DNA of 64,000 nucleotides from an uncultured Clostridia bacterium. GTDB taxonomy: Bacteria; Bacillota; Clostridia; Christensenellales; UBA1242. Location of the stretch: contig CANPYI010000002.1 of NCBI GenBank assembly GCA_947588355.1, positions 56,195 through 120,194 of the forward strand, in the 5' to 3' direction. The position numbers were made by a program, and so were the translations under genes. The notes beneath the pieces are model-generated. The model was not told the DNA's origin. It made no database searches and saw nothing but the letters and a program-made list of their open reading frames with translations. How positions within the stretch are numbered: position 1 is the first letter of the stretch; each line of letters opens with the position of its first letter. This document shows positions 21,601 through 26,775 of this stretch, in pieces.

Positions 21601-22236
21601 TCCCAAATCACACTTCACTCTCAGCAAGATCAATCTGTGGACGTTTCATCGCTTTTGATTGACGGCAAGTTGACACTGAGCGAAGAAGTGCTCAAGGACA
21701 TGAATTTGAATGATTTTGGAACTTTGTATTTGCAAGTTACATTCTCGCGATTGATGTGGCAGGATTTGCAATTCGAAGATGAAACATTTGAAGGACTTGG
21801 CACAAAAGACAACCCATACAAAATCAACAATGAAAATGACCTTTCGCTTTTGATGAAACTTGTAAACAGCGGTGCTGTAAATGAAAACGGAGAGCAGTAC
21901 ACAAATCTCTGCTATGTGCTGACCAAAAATCTCAACATCAATGAAAGATTCTGGACTCCAATCGGGACATATGAATTTGCTTTCAATGGCACTTTTGATT
22001 TCAACAATCATAATGTGAAGGACATTACCAATGCCATCAAATACGAAACTGTGTCCTACAATGGTTTGTTTGGAGTTTTGGGCTCAAGTGCAACCATTTT
22101 GTATGGAAGCGGAATAAATTGGTGGTGGTTCTTGATTATAGCGTTGGTTGTTGTGCTTTTGATACTGCTTGTCGTTCTTATACTTGCCAACAAAAAACGC
22201 AAAAAAGAGAATGAAAAATTGGCAAAAAGAGGCTAA
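3667..22236 (+). CDS. Giant (about 6189 aa) predicted surface protein: signal peptide, GLUG-like GGLVG motifs, Listeria-Bacteroides (InlB B)-like repeats, MBG/YDG-like domains, C-terminal TM with basic tail
   Basis: ATG 3667 preceded by GGAAAGG; MKNKIVFILIVFVFGLCGVFGVCG signal; C-terminus WWWFLIIALVVVLLILLVVLILANKKRKKENEKLAKRG; repeated GGLVG, YDG and LTLYANWS-type motifs. Confidence 0.9.
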   Translation: MKNKIVFILIVFVFGLCGVFGVCGLPSFQVNASSAQSDIWNGEYVGSDDIGESDWFFDQSTNSFHIRSAKGLSFFASQLNSMGGSAAYDGKTVFLDTDIDLAGHSWTPISVDVGNAFNGTFDAQGHFVFNLNISAGSNYAGFFGVLGANAAIKNLNLRNVKISSDSATRVGGLVGFQNSGSLVIDNCSVKGVFGQLNASANTGGFVGQADSVTISNSMADISVSDTTNGAVGGLVGLAKDVKINYSYFAGKIETTSAHIGGLVGEISNSTQSSIENSYTIGTLTANGGAQLGGLAGHVAGSLTIDHVYNGGKIKYTLKEGSYIGGLVGLAVFGQTKISNSLMLGQMIGEEAGAGKYSPLYCSETQTIQLDKVYFENTLKHQQEESEYALEDLTFLAKTKDFYVNSQYFDSIWDFDKGWKIVSGDFPVFVAGHQTFNNDSELSSGTTLLLGQGTSESPYLIETAGDLALVSKIYGVGVDGISSDEHYFTLQNDINLIGKTWIPIGTTSSFVGVFDGNGHTISGLTCSLHDQFEYHGLFAQTGDAVIKNLTIDNVDFVNEGAKAKSSLIGNVAGNTYLINCVDKTDLSTIANVENGNLYVAYGKNNLSENVVDENSLNLKNIEITKLYDVTIAGNGGNFYTENVAEKTNDENNTKKIKTNESKTGLNANYIYNGEYHVLLDEDGNAVRQEIDSTFGKNLPKLSKDVGEADILVQRGFKLQGYAYGDDIEQIAYSSETEEWTNFQPSKAVNGLSANWQEATTTIKVVYNKYEQENFDVESNTENSYIGKTLVDKDEQEISTVTKDQQKVEIMSDGSDLYAEFVVPYDSFLENWEYIFETPKYKTEQSSAKLRGENFEIEGIFENFENGEFSKQLLAKPTSFANRDLTVYTKWKGQEKNNTITFEFTADDQDIDLRQVFAEQNFSLFGYNEQNLNKPQSYASSIVEQTNRSYKISFRYDSLFSDRLDNYLQFALSFSQGYRLNLGGATGNSEQILRNLITANDIDSNFGRLKFDVYSFSNIEDFNSVKFYNLYGDVTFKFNVAKESYIDNLTISSGVYFGIGPREIFKVQKDESGSITSNVQINNRSVWSDILTIIQSEQLKEDLASQQELYLAVDLVNKKLMFSMASNQVVDEIDISELIDQNNSFSLQYRADFTSNITYTITYTDVDIKTLKLERGDKTLVSVYFDQIDQESATIEYQATNDFVFIFSAQDNSSFSTYGYDNVDGVKFPNVKVLEYSAEELESPPTKFMVDFDDVVRQAKQNGEVLKGELRAVTRYTNATFKFDFRHEAELEQVSQTASQMGANAPKIINISGGGKYSVGTNGTATVYIENSDYFRFFADRNGSETASLYSDGNMGEYPKNEHFNVRVVVSNVGTESQEFVTNFNSANDMFLNASIEKFSKGTQVDELGTFLHDVYKISLYYLSTDQLTGLRAGLYTITLVCTDVLYSIDYSTRFVEYNDLYDENLGGLSQAKLLDDELQFSSQEDSSIQTNVTVSDAQNLENSITNIKFSDEVNLSTSLGEDNKGYTFFRWLAKSEGGTKVFAAQNYSSQFGNIFQASSILTEGMTANKITLSAIYVKKQITLSLAQSVKVGEVVFTNAKQGITLSMSSEQESISSYTYSFTADEPLEKKIDITLGGANGAGFYFTGYRIVDGTGNERKTFTQDQVGIDVDVISKKMTINLDWLQDWIKTENLSTNSTYYIQPILQEKTAEIYFHSGTGNENDFGDGRDGHVFQSNNQESTNLQFQISSLADAQLKFRSIVNLNSVSFVSQNSTQQTIANIFHHRMGYQPDSQYLWAWTTKQNASLADDERIFGNAFTLTSAFFEGASQKATIHLYRVWNPISYNITFLANNGTFADGQTSLQVSVLYDNVLEKENIPTEDSQLKVSRSGYHLSSWNTVEGNIVFTAGGDFKPGTYFNEKGEYIGTTDLTLYANWSAITYNVEINFNGATQFVGKEGESAQFQLAYGSAFKDIVFAEGVTGVEALSSSNVSRPGFLFNGLYAISDGQSRRISNSTIFNQDLLSFVFPELSGQEDTIQQNIAIVLYVGWQTDQSYFALSLNNNNFENLVYNMQEQPVYLAQIFSNENVVAGNYEIVATDDELQISLPQNANVDLDITLQNLQNATVTDNNWQSFVVLNAGYYSVALTITITDKALMLNLGRILTLQLELHITVLKASLDLSDVTNFDDMYLVNNLQRLVGPFLSTIANSSLTNAGNLENAVNVIKNLDSADDQIKNANNQQVYEFAMTKYYLLATTNNSTQHAIYKTWKYADYLAFKQTASKDLLSQISRNTIFFGFFDYQRDEDFQDLTSYATSIKMTAQKDEDTNFNPVNLSVENIKIGTSFGIRISANNLVELRVYVKPNPDDFDYILDNYVLETDTYGSYFVGGTAYIMPQILTLKNYAKNKSAYYSQRYEDNRDAQFVGGQQTALINGREYYLIGNYNGAPLYFTANLKTSNIGFEDAETPYTYSDLKNYLYFTDVSFVVSKGGTYTDMTPSFKPILSDDDIFIILTTEKVATLQFSAKYLTKEENFIYLRDLMENLYKNILQITKITLTDGTIISDNENLKTGNTYYNSNEMAVFEIVENDSNNVEVFVSKEVKSATFSVKTKTISDRIALFKWSDQPLYEVDGTMEDLDSFTIEIDKLDTQSSKEVSEFEYYAIFTDLVRLEIDKNFPENWNSEYVSALKLGETVTESILPYEEGFGRAVSLKLVNEDGSEGEDYTSINSENGVFEGISKIFKYATVKMSARWEVREDIECSSRFGDTYKLAVQSVSSFNVNDLFFLSNLNDNLFEYTYSWSVTYNDMQQGEFFGETINLKDGGSALASGTYTLTITGTLRNEFLQAGTLADETKTTTTCSCSVTLEFVKNKLEVLDLPQDEQRTATYNGQDHKRDFTVHIEYTTWDNDLQSEKHMSLNMSYIASGLIYFEIDDGKNTEMIDAGTYKIRLCLLETLFDLGSFSEEQFSFNFTVLPFELDLNTQQYKSQFSFTKLFNQPDPQMERQLVLAGEQVVLVLSRDKSDEFEGEDIGTYEVYLSDIRCTNKNNFKFVYSTDTEKLVLFENDTVTQTKQSIGTFTISKTGGLQVILSGDEMQNGILSVEYDGKSYSMSITENKLSILHEGANRTLDIALYDNTLGQDISAAGNIWEILKDKTNSVVASFFTSVQHESVTDADTYYFQFDMSNSDLSKYFSSISISTDYRFVITPKIIETSKFNLNKTYDNKSTAYIDLQGNVLDDIQGQEVYILATYNSVHFGDTVVTLELNIQSYNFTLETPYVNATINKLKATLKLQAIESAFKYGEISMETLAENLPISNATLVDKDDKVLDLSWLTDYIEFYDISYSLKSIDLANSRGFLYKGTYIVGTQEESNINIIATFQDFDMTIQGVTFTVEALPIQHTVQAGIVQLTTIETPLEEYTQQLTIAQTEDVVDLIFTIKDLQTPLVAKSYDFVLKSYDNLNDSIIVTINEDNNAVIVTEVADSVVLQIQQSDLSKLTTTYDGQDYILSATDEDLQNKTFTVSHGSVGQTIHIEIVSEVSITSFTRFEIYTSENKEAKFNKAGRYALTFVVEANGYQNLILRGYEFVIAPKTILVDNLDTTVFNKTYDGNSTTTPCENFTEKVEGDNAWITAIFFDSDAGVDKDISLYLQGGDKDNYILSKNRATATISPATATISFAKDKVDDGVQYTYGEITLQDGVLNGISFVVKCGETQLSSMLYTLTATIKSQELEPSSQNYLQVSDDGYDISVQSTVSSKNYTIQQFVGKIYIIPRDVTIEFKRRGQISVEYGTQEWKNLSADSPYKYTIPAIDNPLLEEISVGLAIDQLNDKDLGVYKIASAISYNKNYNVTVKEDDVYAFEIIRQRQRIYVMFESEKTEIEVVYNGGAYNNIKIQRSGEDWLLVISNTLAENIQVALKFYLLVDGEYTPFEGQLNDLASTLNFSQVLGEVRDVGTYNIVATNTSSSTSDDVKMGKNNSMIAFTLKITEKDVYFNTAEIVQTFNNADAVYTVDAQDYVSGIAVADKLSLTLTFKDGEKIAKYVTDDYYTVEAELVGDTYKNYKLNIQTVDKNTVKGKIDRKDITFVYSSQTLTYGDVAENETLPIYYSFDFDIVGFDYDKYLAEKKKVYPDFDESQSFDFTIKIKDPKYSTSRHLEFGEYYLEFESSVSTTSDFRVSYFNINGDNTVTGDNFSQKASLTIRKKDISLVPASGKTWQDIFTKEYDGSYEAKIVDEEGTRLVNVRQSELLSNLSGRDEVSVSSASYPALQGQGLLMNFALSGYDSKNYQVSQQIYGTITPVEIEIEFLMNGATSDVAGQMLRALAYPFVDDSTYLTSNSYDSATSSTASFPSTLSGVVGKVFTHWSLQFENLAENKIQTLQALCDSFGLQTAILNEEGVPIFAITVGNNAATVALLAELLKDDTYGMDYKTIDKITFHSNWEVEKYTLSIQVADENGNPKALGRVTSDDFEGEVTDFATFEDVYEFGTSISMAAQPNERVTFYGFYLGSVHITNEGLYDCGKFTIDQSGEKITLNIDQISGDLNIVVRFSVQQVNIQLQLSEYDAELSGGNLDFERDRDGNYVCMTDYFSLQNVRFSALPTITIVGHIHTGFIVNDQTILSAEYETTLLTTYLTDDKASSITLVITPKFEPKTISVVLDFNYTGGEKRTIYVKYGSTYETAQGWQENLDDQLNEGFHFEGWFDENETEVSGSDTVLTDKETITLTAHWSELTYELRLTISHTRMTMFSGVDFEKIGDTYVATGIKFGTNMEFVLYAEDGYKFPEDWQDNFNVNLADDGKIANVSFKMPSKTLIKEVEMIALPHTITFGGENLQKVDVFDITDEKTKIEVFEQEQKFTQEAGRAVRFEVTASKGYIMSENVVLSWADGQPLQQHELEDLQHSIQLDENGILILQIFGLVRDISITFQTAAKTNTLTLVFETKEAIATVVVDGQSYTLERLPILQCQTAQTFSFEVQFAHGYKFGQVESEEFAVSYNEILNNEQFTGRYTFEISDIYGDGQIIISSALRQFTISTSVISYNEDREKEDNPQNQAYIQIGEQNLSSVTQDFGTEVTIVLQNAASFKFAGWSKDGETVISETNLAEEGLRLLHGNTWSYTVDNDTTLYAIFAEGPYTISLGMLDYVFYITNGKSNVENQFVALENGQYFESDGQTEITESFQLVYGANKEIVVNIPTGYVFYGLGFFDIENKFVFLGQPYLRPAQTRQERVVVNSLEFGTTFVERIYMVVVSQLTSIKVSSKIDFAGKYEDDKDVGSIELVGSDGTSVNSAGWIEGTRLHYLAGDFSNGNVKDVRNFSIVAYTGDTVYLKVNNPRAGYRIGSLLVNNEEFFVLSGPTQGVDSVIYQISGIVGGMSGLEITVLYVPNLNTINLKFVQEGQDSNVAVGGGMFQSTTQDGTKMWITGNESTQLIVTAYTDVSFTVQAYIRAGFYVNKEDVENNLVVLSPSNIVRLSSVQYTPLSVELSGFTGRISFVVEGFAGINDINILLKSSKYTVMFMDNETVLATVRNVAFNTSLQESLSQQNSQNITAGNLVYVNGYLDLVRTLEKHHFEGYFTFQNGAGVRYVDSTGKAVSTWQESGYAFNSLKNKFELTSNAFVDQDGNMVVKLYLYMSFLKTRLTFNFQPSGINLTAQNMVTGIDPTNSWFYEASPNYIEVSFNTDIYITAPETNGYKFFKFIIAQKTFDGTWLTAVTSYQSRVPWSTNNVDQIVEVNIDVVYFAKVDVDVVGGDGTYTISQDNDSDSQADAMISQGYVSTEKPFTITAKPEEGYIFNQWRYLGQVSSNPTISLTIYSNVTLTMNLSGVAATLDFSKYDLAKGHIESITIHSKSGRERTETLGSGNVGNFNRYPNKLFVSVNVGDQITFKVATNTNVGVSWNLDNVTFARFSGNYQYFVFEVGSALANKTTAVIPAFTNTHRAIYINSQFDQDLTSAIDMNNVDFAGQILCNGKQVEYLLAKREDAVEIDLLANARYEISQITLHSQQDQSVDVSSLLIDGKLTLSEEVLKDMNLNDFGTLYLQVTFSRLMWQDLQFEDETFEGLGTKDNPYKINNENDLSLLMKLVNSGAVNENGEQYTNLCYVLTKNLNINERFWTPIGTYEFAFNGTFDFNNHNVKDITNAIKYETVSYNGLFGVLGSSATILYGSGINWWWFLIIALVVVLLILLVVLILANKKRKKENEKLAKRG
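4165..4680 (+). repeat. GLUG-like motif run (GGLVG x4 plus GGLAG) in the giant protein
   Basis: VGGLVGFQNSG, VGGLVGLAKD, IGGLVGEISN, LGGLAGHVAG, IGGLVGLAVF. Confidence 0.7.
9175..9480 (+). other. InlB B / Listeria-Bacteroides-like repeat region in the giant protein
   Basis: ISYNITFLANNGTFADG...GYHLSSWNT...LTLYANWSAITYNVEINFNG; a similar unit lies near 17580-17840 (ISVVLDFNYTGG...GFHFEGWFDE...ITLTAHWSELTYEL). Confidence 0.6.
12240..16560 (+). other. Array of MBG/YDG-like domains in the giant protein
   Basis: Recurring ATYNGQDH, VEYDGKSY, TTYDGQDY, NKTYDGNST, TKEYDGSYEA. Confidence 0.55.
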
Positions 22237-22256
22237 AAACAAAAATATTTTTGCAT

Positions 22257-22318
22257 CAAAAGAAATAAAATAAAGCAAGGAAATTTTTATGAACATTTTT
22301 CTTGCTTTATTTCTTTTG
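22257..22318 (+). promoter_or_regulatory. Inverted repeat / RNA hairpin spanning the uppP ribosome-binding site and start codon
   Basis: CAAAAGAAA-(taaaa bulge)-TAAAGCAAG-GAAA pairs with TTTT-CTTGCTTTA-TTTCTTTTG; loop holds ATG 22289. Confidence 0.65.
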
Positions 22319-23062
22319 GGGATCGTACAAGGGTTGACTGAATTTTTGCCTGTTTCCTCTTCCGGCCATCTTGTGCTTTTTTCCAAAATTTTTGGCATTG
22401 AAGAGAGCCTTTTTTTAAGCATTATTTTGCATGTTGCCACACTGCTTTCAATTATTGTTGTCCTTCGCAAAAAGATCTGGTTTATGATTTGTCACCCTTT
22501 CAGCCAACAAACTATGCAAATCGTTGTTGCCACGATTCCGACTTGTCTTATCGTGCTTGTGCTTATGCCAATAATAAAACAGTCTTTTGCCGGAGCGCTG
22601 CTTCCACTTTGTTTTGCCCTTTCCGCCACTCTGTTGCTTTTTGCGGAGATTTTGACAAGAAAAAATGTCAAAAACAACAAACAAAACAACATGACTTACA
22701 AAACAGCAATTTTGATGGGCGTGGCACAGGGCTTTGCTGTTTTTCCGGGCATCTCTCGTTCTGGCAGCACAATAAGTGCTGGTCTTATGCAGGGGGCAAA
22801 CAAAACTGAAGTTGCAGAATTTTCTTTTTTGATGTCTATTCCAATAATTCTGCTTTCTATGATTATGGAAATTTATGAGGTGGTCATCGCACAAACAGCA
22901 CTTCAGATTTCTGTGTGGCCGACTATGTTTTCGTTTTTCACTGCATTTGTTGTTGGCATTTTTGCAATCAAAATCATGATAAAAGTCACCTCGCACGCAA
23001 AACTGCAGTGGTTTTCGCTTTATTTGGCAATAATTGCAGTTGTTTCACTGTTTTTTGTGTAA
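22289..23062 (+). CDS. uppP: Undecaprenyl-diphosphatase
   Basis: GIVQGLTEFLPVSSSGHLVL and GISRSGSTISAGL motifs. Confidence 0.95.
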   Translation: MNIFLALFLLGIVQGLTEFLPVSSSGHLVLFSKIFGIEESLFLSIILHVATLLSIIVVLRKKIWFMICHPFSQQTMQIVVATIPTCLIVLVLMPIIKQSFAGALLPLCFALSATLLLFAEILTRKNVKNNKQNNMTYKTAILMGVAQGFAVFPGISRSGSTISAGLMQGANKTEVAEFSFLMSIPIILLSMIMEIYEVVIAQTALQISVWPTMFSFFTAFVVGIFAIKIMIKVTSHAKLQWFSLYLAIIAVVSLFFV

Positions 23063-23101
23063 ATCTGTCCTATTTTACGCGATTGTTCAATATTATATTG
23101 C

Positions 23102-25759
23102 ATGAGATTTTTAAAGAAAAAAGATTTAAACAATATTACACCAATACCAAGCAAAGAAAGCGTGGAATTTTACAAAAAAACATGCAATGAGTGTATTGAA
23201 TATTTTGATTCAAAGGCCGACGGTTTGACTTTTGGACAAGCACAACAACGTTTGCCAGAAGCCAAAAAAGTGCAAATTCAGGCAGAGAAAAAACAAGGTT
23301 TTTTGTCGAAATTTTTTGCACAAATCAAAGAACTTATGGTGCTTGTACTGTTGGTTTCGGGCATATTGTCAATCACGATAGGCATTTTGGAGCATTCATC
23401 AGGTGAAATTGTTGACGGCAGCATTATTTTGAGCATTGTTGTTATGAATGCTTTGTTTGGAGTTTATCAAGAAAGAAAAAGTGAAAAGGCAATAGAAAGT
23501 CTTAAAAATATCACTCAGCCTCAAACAAATGTTTTGCGCGATGGCAAAATTTGCAAAATCAACACCAGCCAACTTGTGCATGGAGATATTGTTTTTTTGG
23601 AGGCGGGCAGTATTGTGCCTGCTGATTTAAGACTTATCGAAACAAGCAATTTCAAAGTTTCGGAGGCATCACTCACCGGAGAAAGTGAGCCTGTCGAGAA
23701 ATTTGCCGATTATGTTTATGACAAACAAATTCAACTTGCTGACAGAAAAAATATGACATATGCTGGCAGCGTTGTGGAAAATGGACATGCTAAGGGCGTT
23801 GTTGTTGCAATAGGTCAAGAAAGTGAAATAGGAAAGATCGCCAAAAGTTTGTCGGACACAAAAAAAGATATGACACCACTTCAAAAGTCAATCCAAGGCG
23901 TCGGAAAAGTTTTGACAAACATCATTTTGCTTATGGCAACAATAACTTTTATTTTGGAAGTTGTTGCCAATCCGCAGCAAATTCTTCGTGCATTTTTGAC
24001 AGCAGTTGCGATTTCTGTGGCGGCAATTCCTGAGAGTATGCCGGCAGTGATTACAATTATTATGAGTCTTGGAATTGCAAAACTTTCACGCCAAAAAGCA
24101 ATAGTAAAACGCATGCACGCCGTTGAAACGCTCGGGGCATGCGATGTTATTTGCAGCGACAAAACCGGCACAATCACTCAAAATCGCATGAAAGCGGTGG
24201 ATTTTTTCACTTTTTTTGACAAAAAAAATAATAATTTTGAAATTTTTCTCAATAGCATGGTGTTATGCAATGACGCCAAACAAGGTCAAAACGGTTGGGT
24301 TGGCGGCAGCACAGAGGTGGCACTTGTGGAGTTTGCTGAAAAGTACAAAATATGCAAAACAGAGTCCGACAAAAAATATCCGCGTTTAGATGAACTTTCT
24401 TTCAATAGTCAACGCAAAATGATGACCACCTTAAATAGTGTTGACGGCAAAAAAGTTTGTTTTATGAAAGGCGCACTTGACAGAGTGCTTTCACATTGCA
24501 CAAAATGTTTGACAAGTGAAGGCGTTGTTGTTCTTGATGAAAAAATAAAAGATGAAATTTTGCAGAAAAACAAAAAGATGTGTGAAAACGCGTTGCGCGT
24601 GATCAGTTTTGCTTTCAAGCAAAGCGAAAATATCTGTGAAGAAGATTTTGTGTTTTTGGGGCTTTGCGGACTTCAAGATCCGCCTCGCCCGGAAATAGAA
24701 AATGCAGTGCAAGTTTGCCGAAAAGCAGGCATGAGGCCGGTTATGATTACGGGTGACTTTAAGGACACCGCTTTTGCTGTTGCAAAACAAGTTGGAATCG
24801 CAAAAGATATAAGTCAAGTGATTTCAGGTGAGGAAATTGACAAAATTTCTGATGAACAATTTTTGAAAATTGTCGAAGAAAAGTGCGTTTTTGCAAGAGT
24901 TTCGCCAAACCATAAAGTGCGCATTGTGGAGGCGTTAAAGGAAAACGGTCATATCACCGCCATGACGGGTGACGGTGTGAATGACGCCCCAAGTTTAAAA
25001 AAGGCGGACATCGGCATTGGCATGGGCAAAACAGGAACAGATGTCACAAAGGACGTGGCGGATATTCTTATCACTGACGACAATTTTGCAACAATCATTG
25101 TGGCAGTTGAGGAAGGCAGAAAGATTTATTCCAATATCCAAAAAACAATCAAATATCTTTTTTCTGCAAATATGGCAGAAATTTTGTCACTCTTTTTCTT
25201 GACAATAATGTTTCCAAAATTGACGTTTTTGCTTCCTGTCCAGATATTGTTTGTCAACCTTATCACTGACAGTTTGCCAGCAATTGCACTGGGCGTGGAG
25301 CCGGTTGAAAAGGAAATCATGTCTCATAAGCCGCGTAAAAAGAGTGAAGGACTTTTTGGTGGCGGCATGGGTGTTTCGCTTTTGATTTTGGGTTTTGCGC
25401 AAACGATTTTGACGATGTCGGCATATTTTTTAGGGCTCTTTCTTCACAACGAATCAGTGGCAATCACAATGGCATTTTACACACTTAACTTTATACAACT
25501 TTTTTATATGTTCACCGCACGCACAAATGAATATTGCTTCACTTCCAATCCATTCAAAAACAAATTTTTCACTTTGTCGCTTGTGCTTGGCTTTGGACTT
25601 TTGGCAATCATTGCTTGCACTGGACTTAGAGAAGTTTTGCAACTAGAAAAATTGGACGCTTTTTGTTGGATATTCGTTTTTGTTTTGTCAATTTCAATTA
25701 TTTTTATTGGCGAAATTTACAAATTTGTGGGAAAAATCGTTCAAAAGCGAAAAAAATAA
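23102..25759 (+). CDS. Cation-translocating P-type ATPase (probably Ca2+ type)
   Basis: CSDKTGTITQNRM, TGDGVNDAPSLKKADIGIGMG, PAD and transmembrane segments. Confidence 0.93.
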   Translation: MRFLKKKDLNNITPIPSKESVEFYKKTCNECIEYFDSKADGLTFGQAQQRLPEAKKVQIQAEKKQGFLSKFFAQIKELMVLVLLVSGILSITIGILEHSSGEIVDGSIILSIVVMNALFGVYQERKSEKAIESLKNITQPQTNVLRDGKICKINTSQLVHGDIVFLEAGSIVPADLRLIETSNFKVSEASLTGESEPVEKFADYVYDKQIQLADRKNMTYAGSVVENGHAKGVVVAIGQESEIGKIAKSLSDTKKDMTPLQKSIQGVGKVLTNIILLMATITFILEVVANPQQILRAFLTAVAISVAAIPESMPAVITIIMSLGIAKLSRQKAIVKRMHAVETLGACDVICSDKTGTITQNRMKAVDFFTFFDKKNNNFEIFLNSMVLCNDAKQGQNGWVGGSTEVALVEFAEKYKICKTESDKKYPRLDELSFNSQRKMMTTLNSVDGKKVCFMKGALDRVLSHCTKCLTSEGVVVLDEKIKDEILQKNKKMCENALRVISFAFKQSENICEEDFVFLGLCGLQDPPRPEIENAVQVCRKAGMRPVMITGDFKDTAFAVAKQVGIAKDISQVISGEEIDKISDEQFLKIVEEKCVFARVSPNHKVRIVEALKENGHITAMTGDGVNDAPSLKKADIGIGMGKTGTDVTKDVADILITDDNFATIIVAVEEGRKIYSNIQKTIKYLFSANMAEILSLFFLTIMFPKLTFLLPVQILFVNLITDSLPAIALGVEPVEKEIMSHKPRKKSEGLFGGGMGVSLLILGFAQTILTMSAYFLGLFLHNESVAITMAFYTLNFIQLFYMFTARTNEYCFTSNPFKNKFFTLSLVLGFGLLAIIACTGLREVLQLEKLDAFCWIFVFVLSISIIFIGEIYKFVGKIVQKRKK

Positions 25760-25786
25760 CAATATCTATTCAATCTTTTTGTATTC

Positions 25787-25815
25787 TTGCATTTTTAAAG
25801 AAAATATGCTAAAAT
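25787..25815 (+). promoter_or_regulatory. Putative promoter for holB (TTGCAT-N17-TAAAAT)
   Basis: Hexamer match upstream of ATG 25822. Confidence 0.4.
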
Positions 25816-25821
25816 CTTTGT

Positions 25822-26775
25822 ATGGACTTGACAGAAATCATCAAAAGCCAAAAATTCTTCAAAGATTTGGTGCAAAAAAAAGAAAAAGGCGTGCTGTCTT
25901 GCGCTACGCTTTTTTTCTGTGAAGACAGCATCACGGCGGACATAACACTCAATCTTTGCGCTCTTTTGATGGAGTATCCCACTTTTGATTTGATGAATGA
26001 AAACAGTGCCGAATATATTCGTGTGGCAAGTGGTACGGAACTTGATATAAAAAAGTATCCAAAAGAGGGGCGAATAGTAGTTTCAGATTCCAACGAAATT
26101 GTTGCAGAAAGTTTTGTCAGACCAGTGAATTTGCCAAACAAGATTTTTCTTATTGGAAATTTTGAAGATGCAACACCCGAGGCACAAAACAAACTTCTAA
26201 AAACATTGGAAGAGCCACCAAAAAATGTTTACTTTTTTTTGAGTGCAAAAAGTGAAGAAAAAGTGCTTCCAACAATCAAATCAAGGTGTGACAAAATAAA
26301 AATTGTTCCGCTTTCGCAGGAAGATATTTCACATTTTTGCGATAACCAACTTGCATGTATTTTGGGTGGAGGATTTGTTGGAAAAACACTCTTTCTTGAA
26401 AAGAAAGATGATTTGAAAGTTTTATCCGATTTTGCAATTTCTATTTTAACGGAAATGAAAAACAGCAAGCAAGTTTTAAAATTTTCAAACAAATTTTTGG
26501 ATTATCGCAGCGAAATTGATATTTTGTTTGATGTGCTTTTGCTGGCGATTGAAGATATCATAAAACTTAAGTGTGAAAGTGAGGGGATTTGTCGCCTGAA
26601 GCCATATTTGGGGCAACTTAAAGACGTTGAGCCAGAATTTTCGGTGCGCTCTTTGTGTGAAATTTCCAAGTTGGTCACACAGTTTCGTGAGAAGATTGAA
26701 TTCAATGCAAATATGACGGTTGCTGTGGACAATTTTTTATTAAAGATTTTGGAGGTAAAATATTTATGCAAATAG
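25822..26775 (+). CDS. holB: DNA polymerase III delta' subunit
   Basis: AQNKLLKTLEEPPKNVYFFLSAKSEEKVLPTIKSRCDKI; sits upstream of ricT. Confidence 0.85.
   Translation: MDLTEIIKSQKFFKDLVQKKEKGVLSCATLFFCEDSITADITLNLCALLMEYPTFDLMNENSAEYIRVASGTELDIKKYPKEGRIVVSDSNEIVAESFVRPVNLPNKIFLIGNFEDATPEAQNKLLKTLEEPPKNVYFFLSAKSEEKVLPTIKSRCDKIKIVPLSQEDISHFCDNQLACILGGGFVGKTLFLEKKDDLKVLSDFAISILTEMKNSKQVLKFSNKFLDYRSEIDILFDVLLLAIEDIIKLKCESEGICRLKPYLGQLKDVEPEFSVRSLCEISKLVTQFREKIEFNANMTVAVDNFLLKILEVKYLCK

Noticed and set aside
22448-23190. Overlapping ORFs (182 aa minus, 106 aa plus, 91 aa plus) across uppP
   Set aside because: Overlap a clear UppP frame; Cys/His-rich translations without start signals are frame artefacts.
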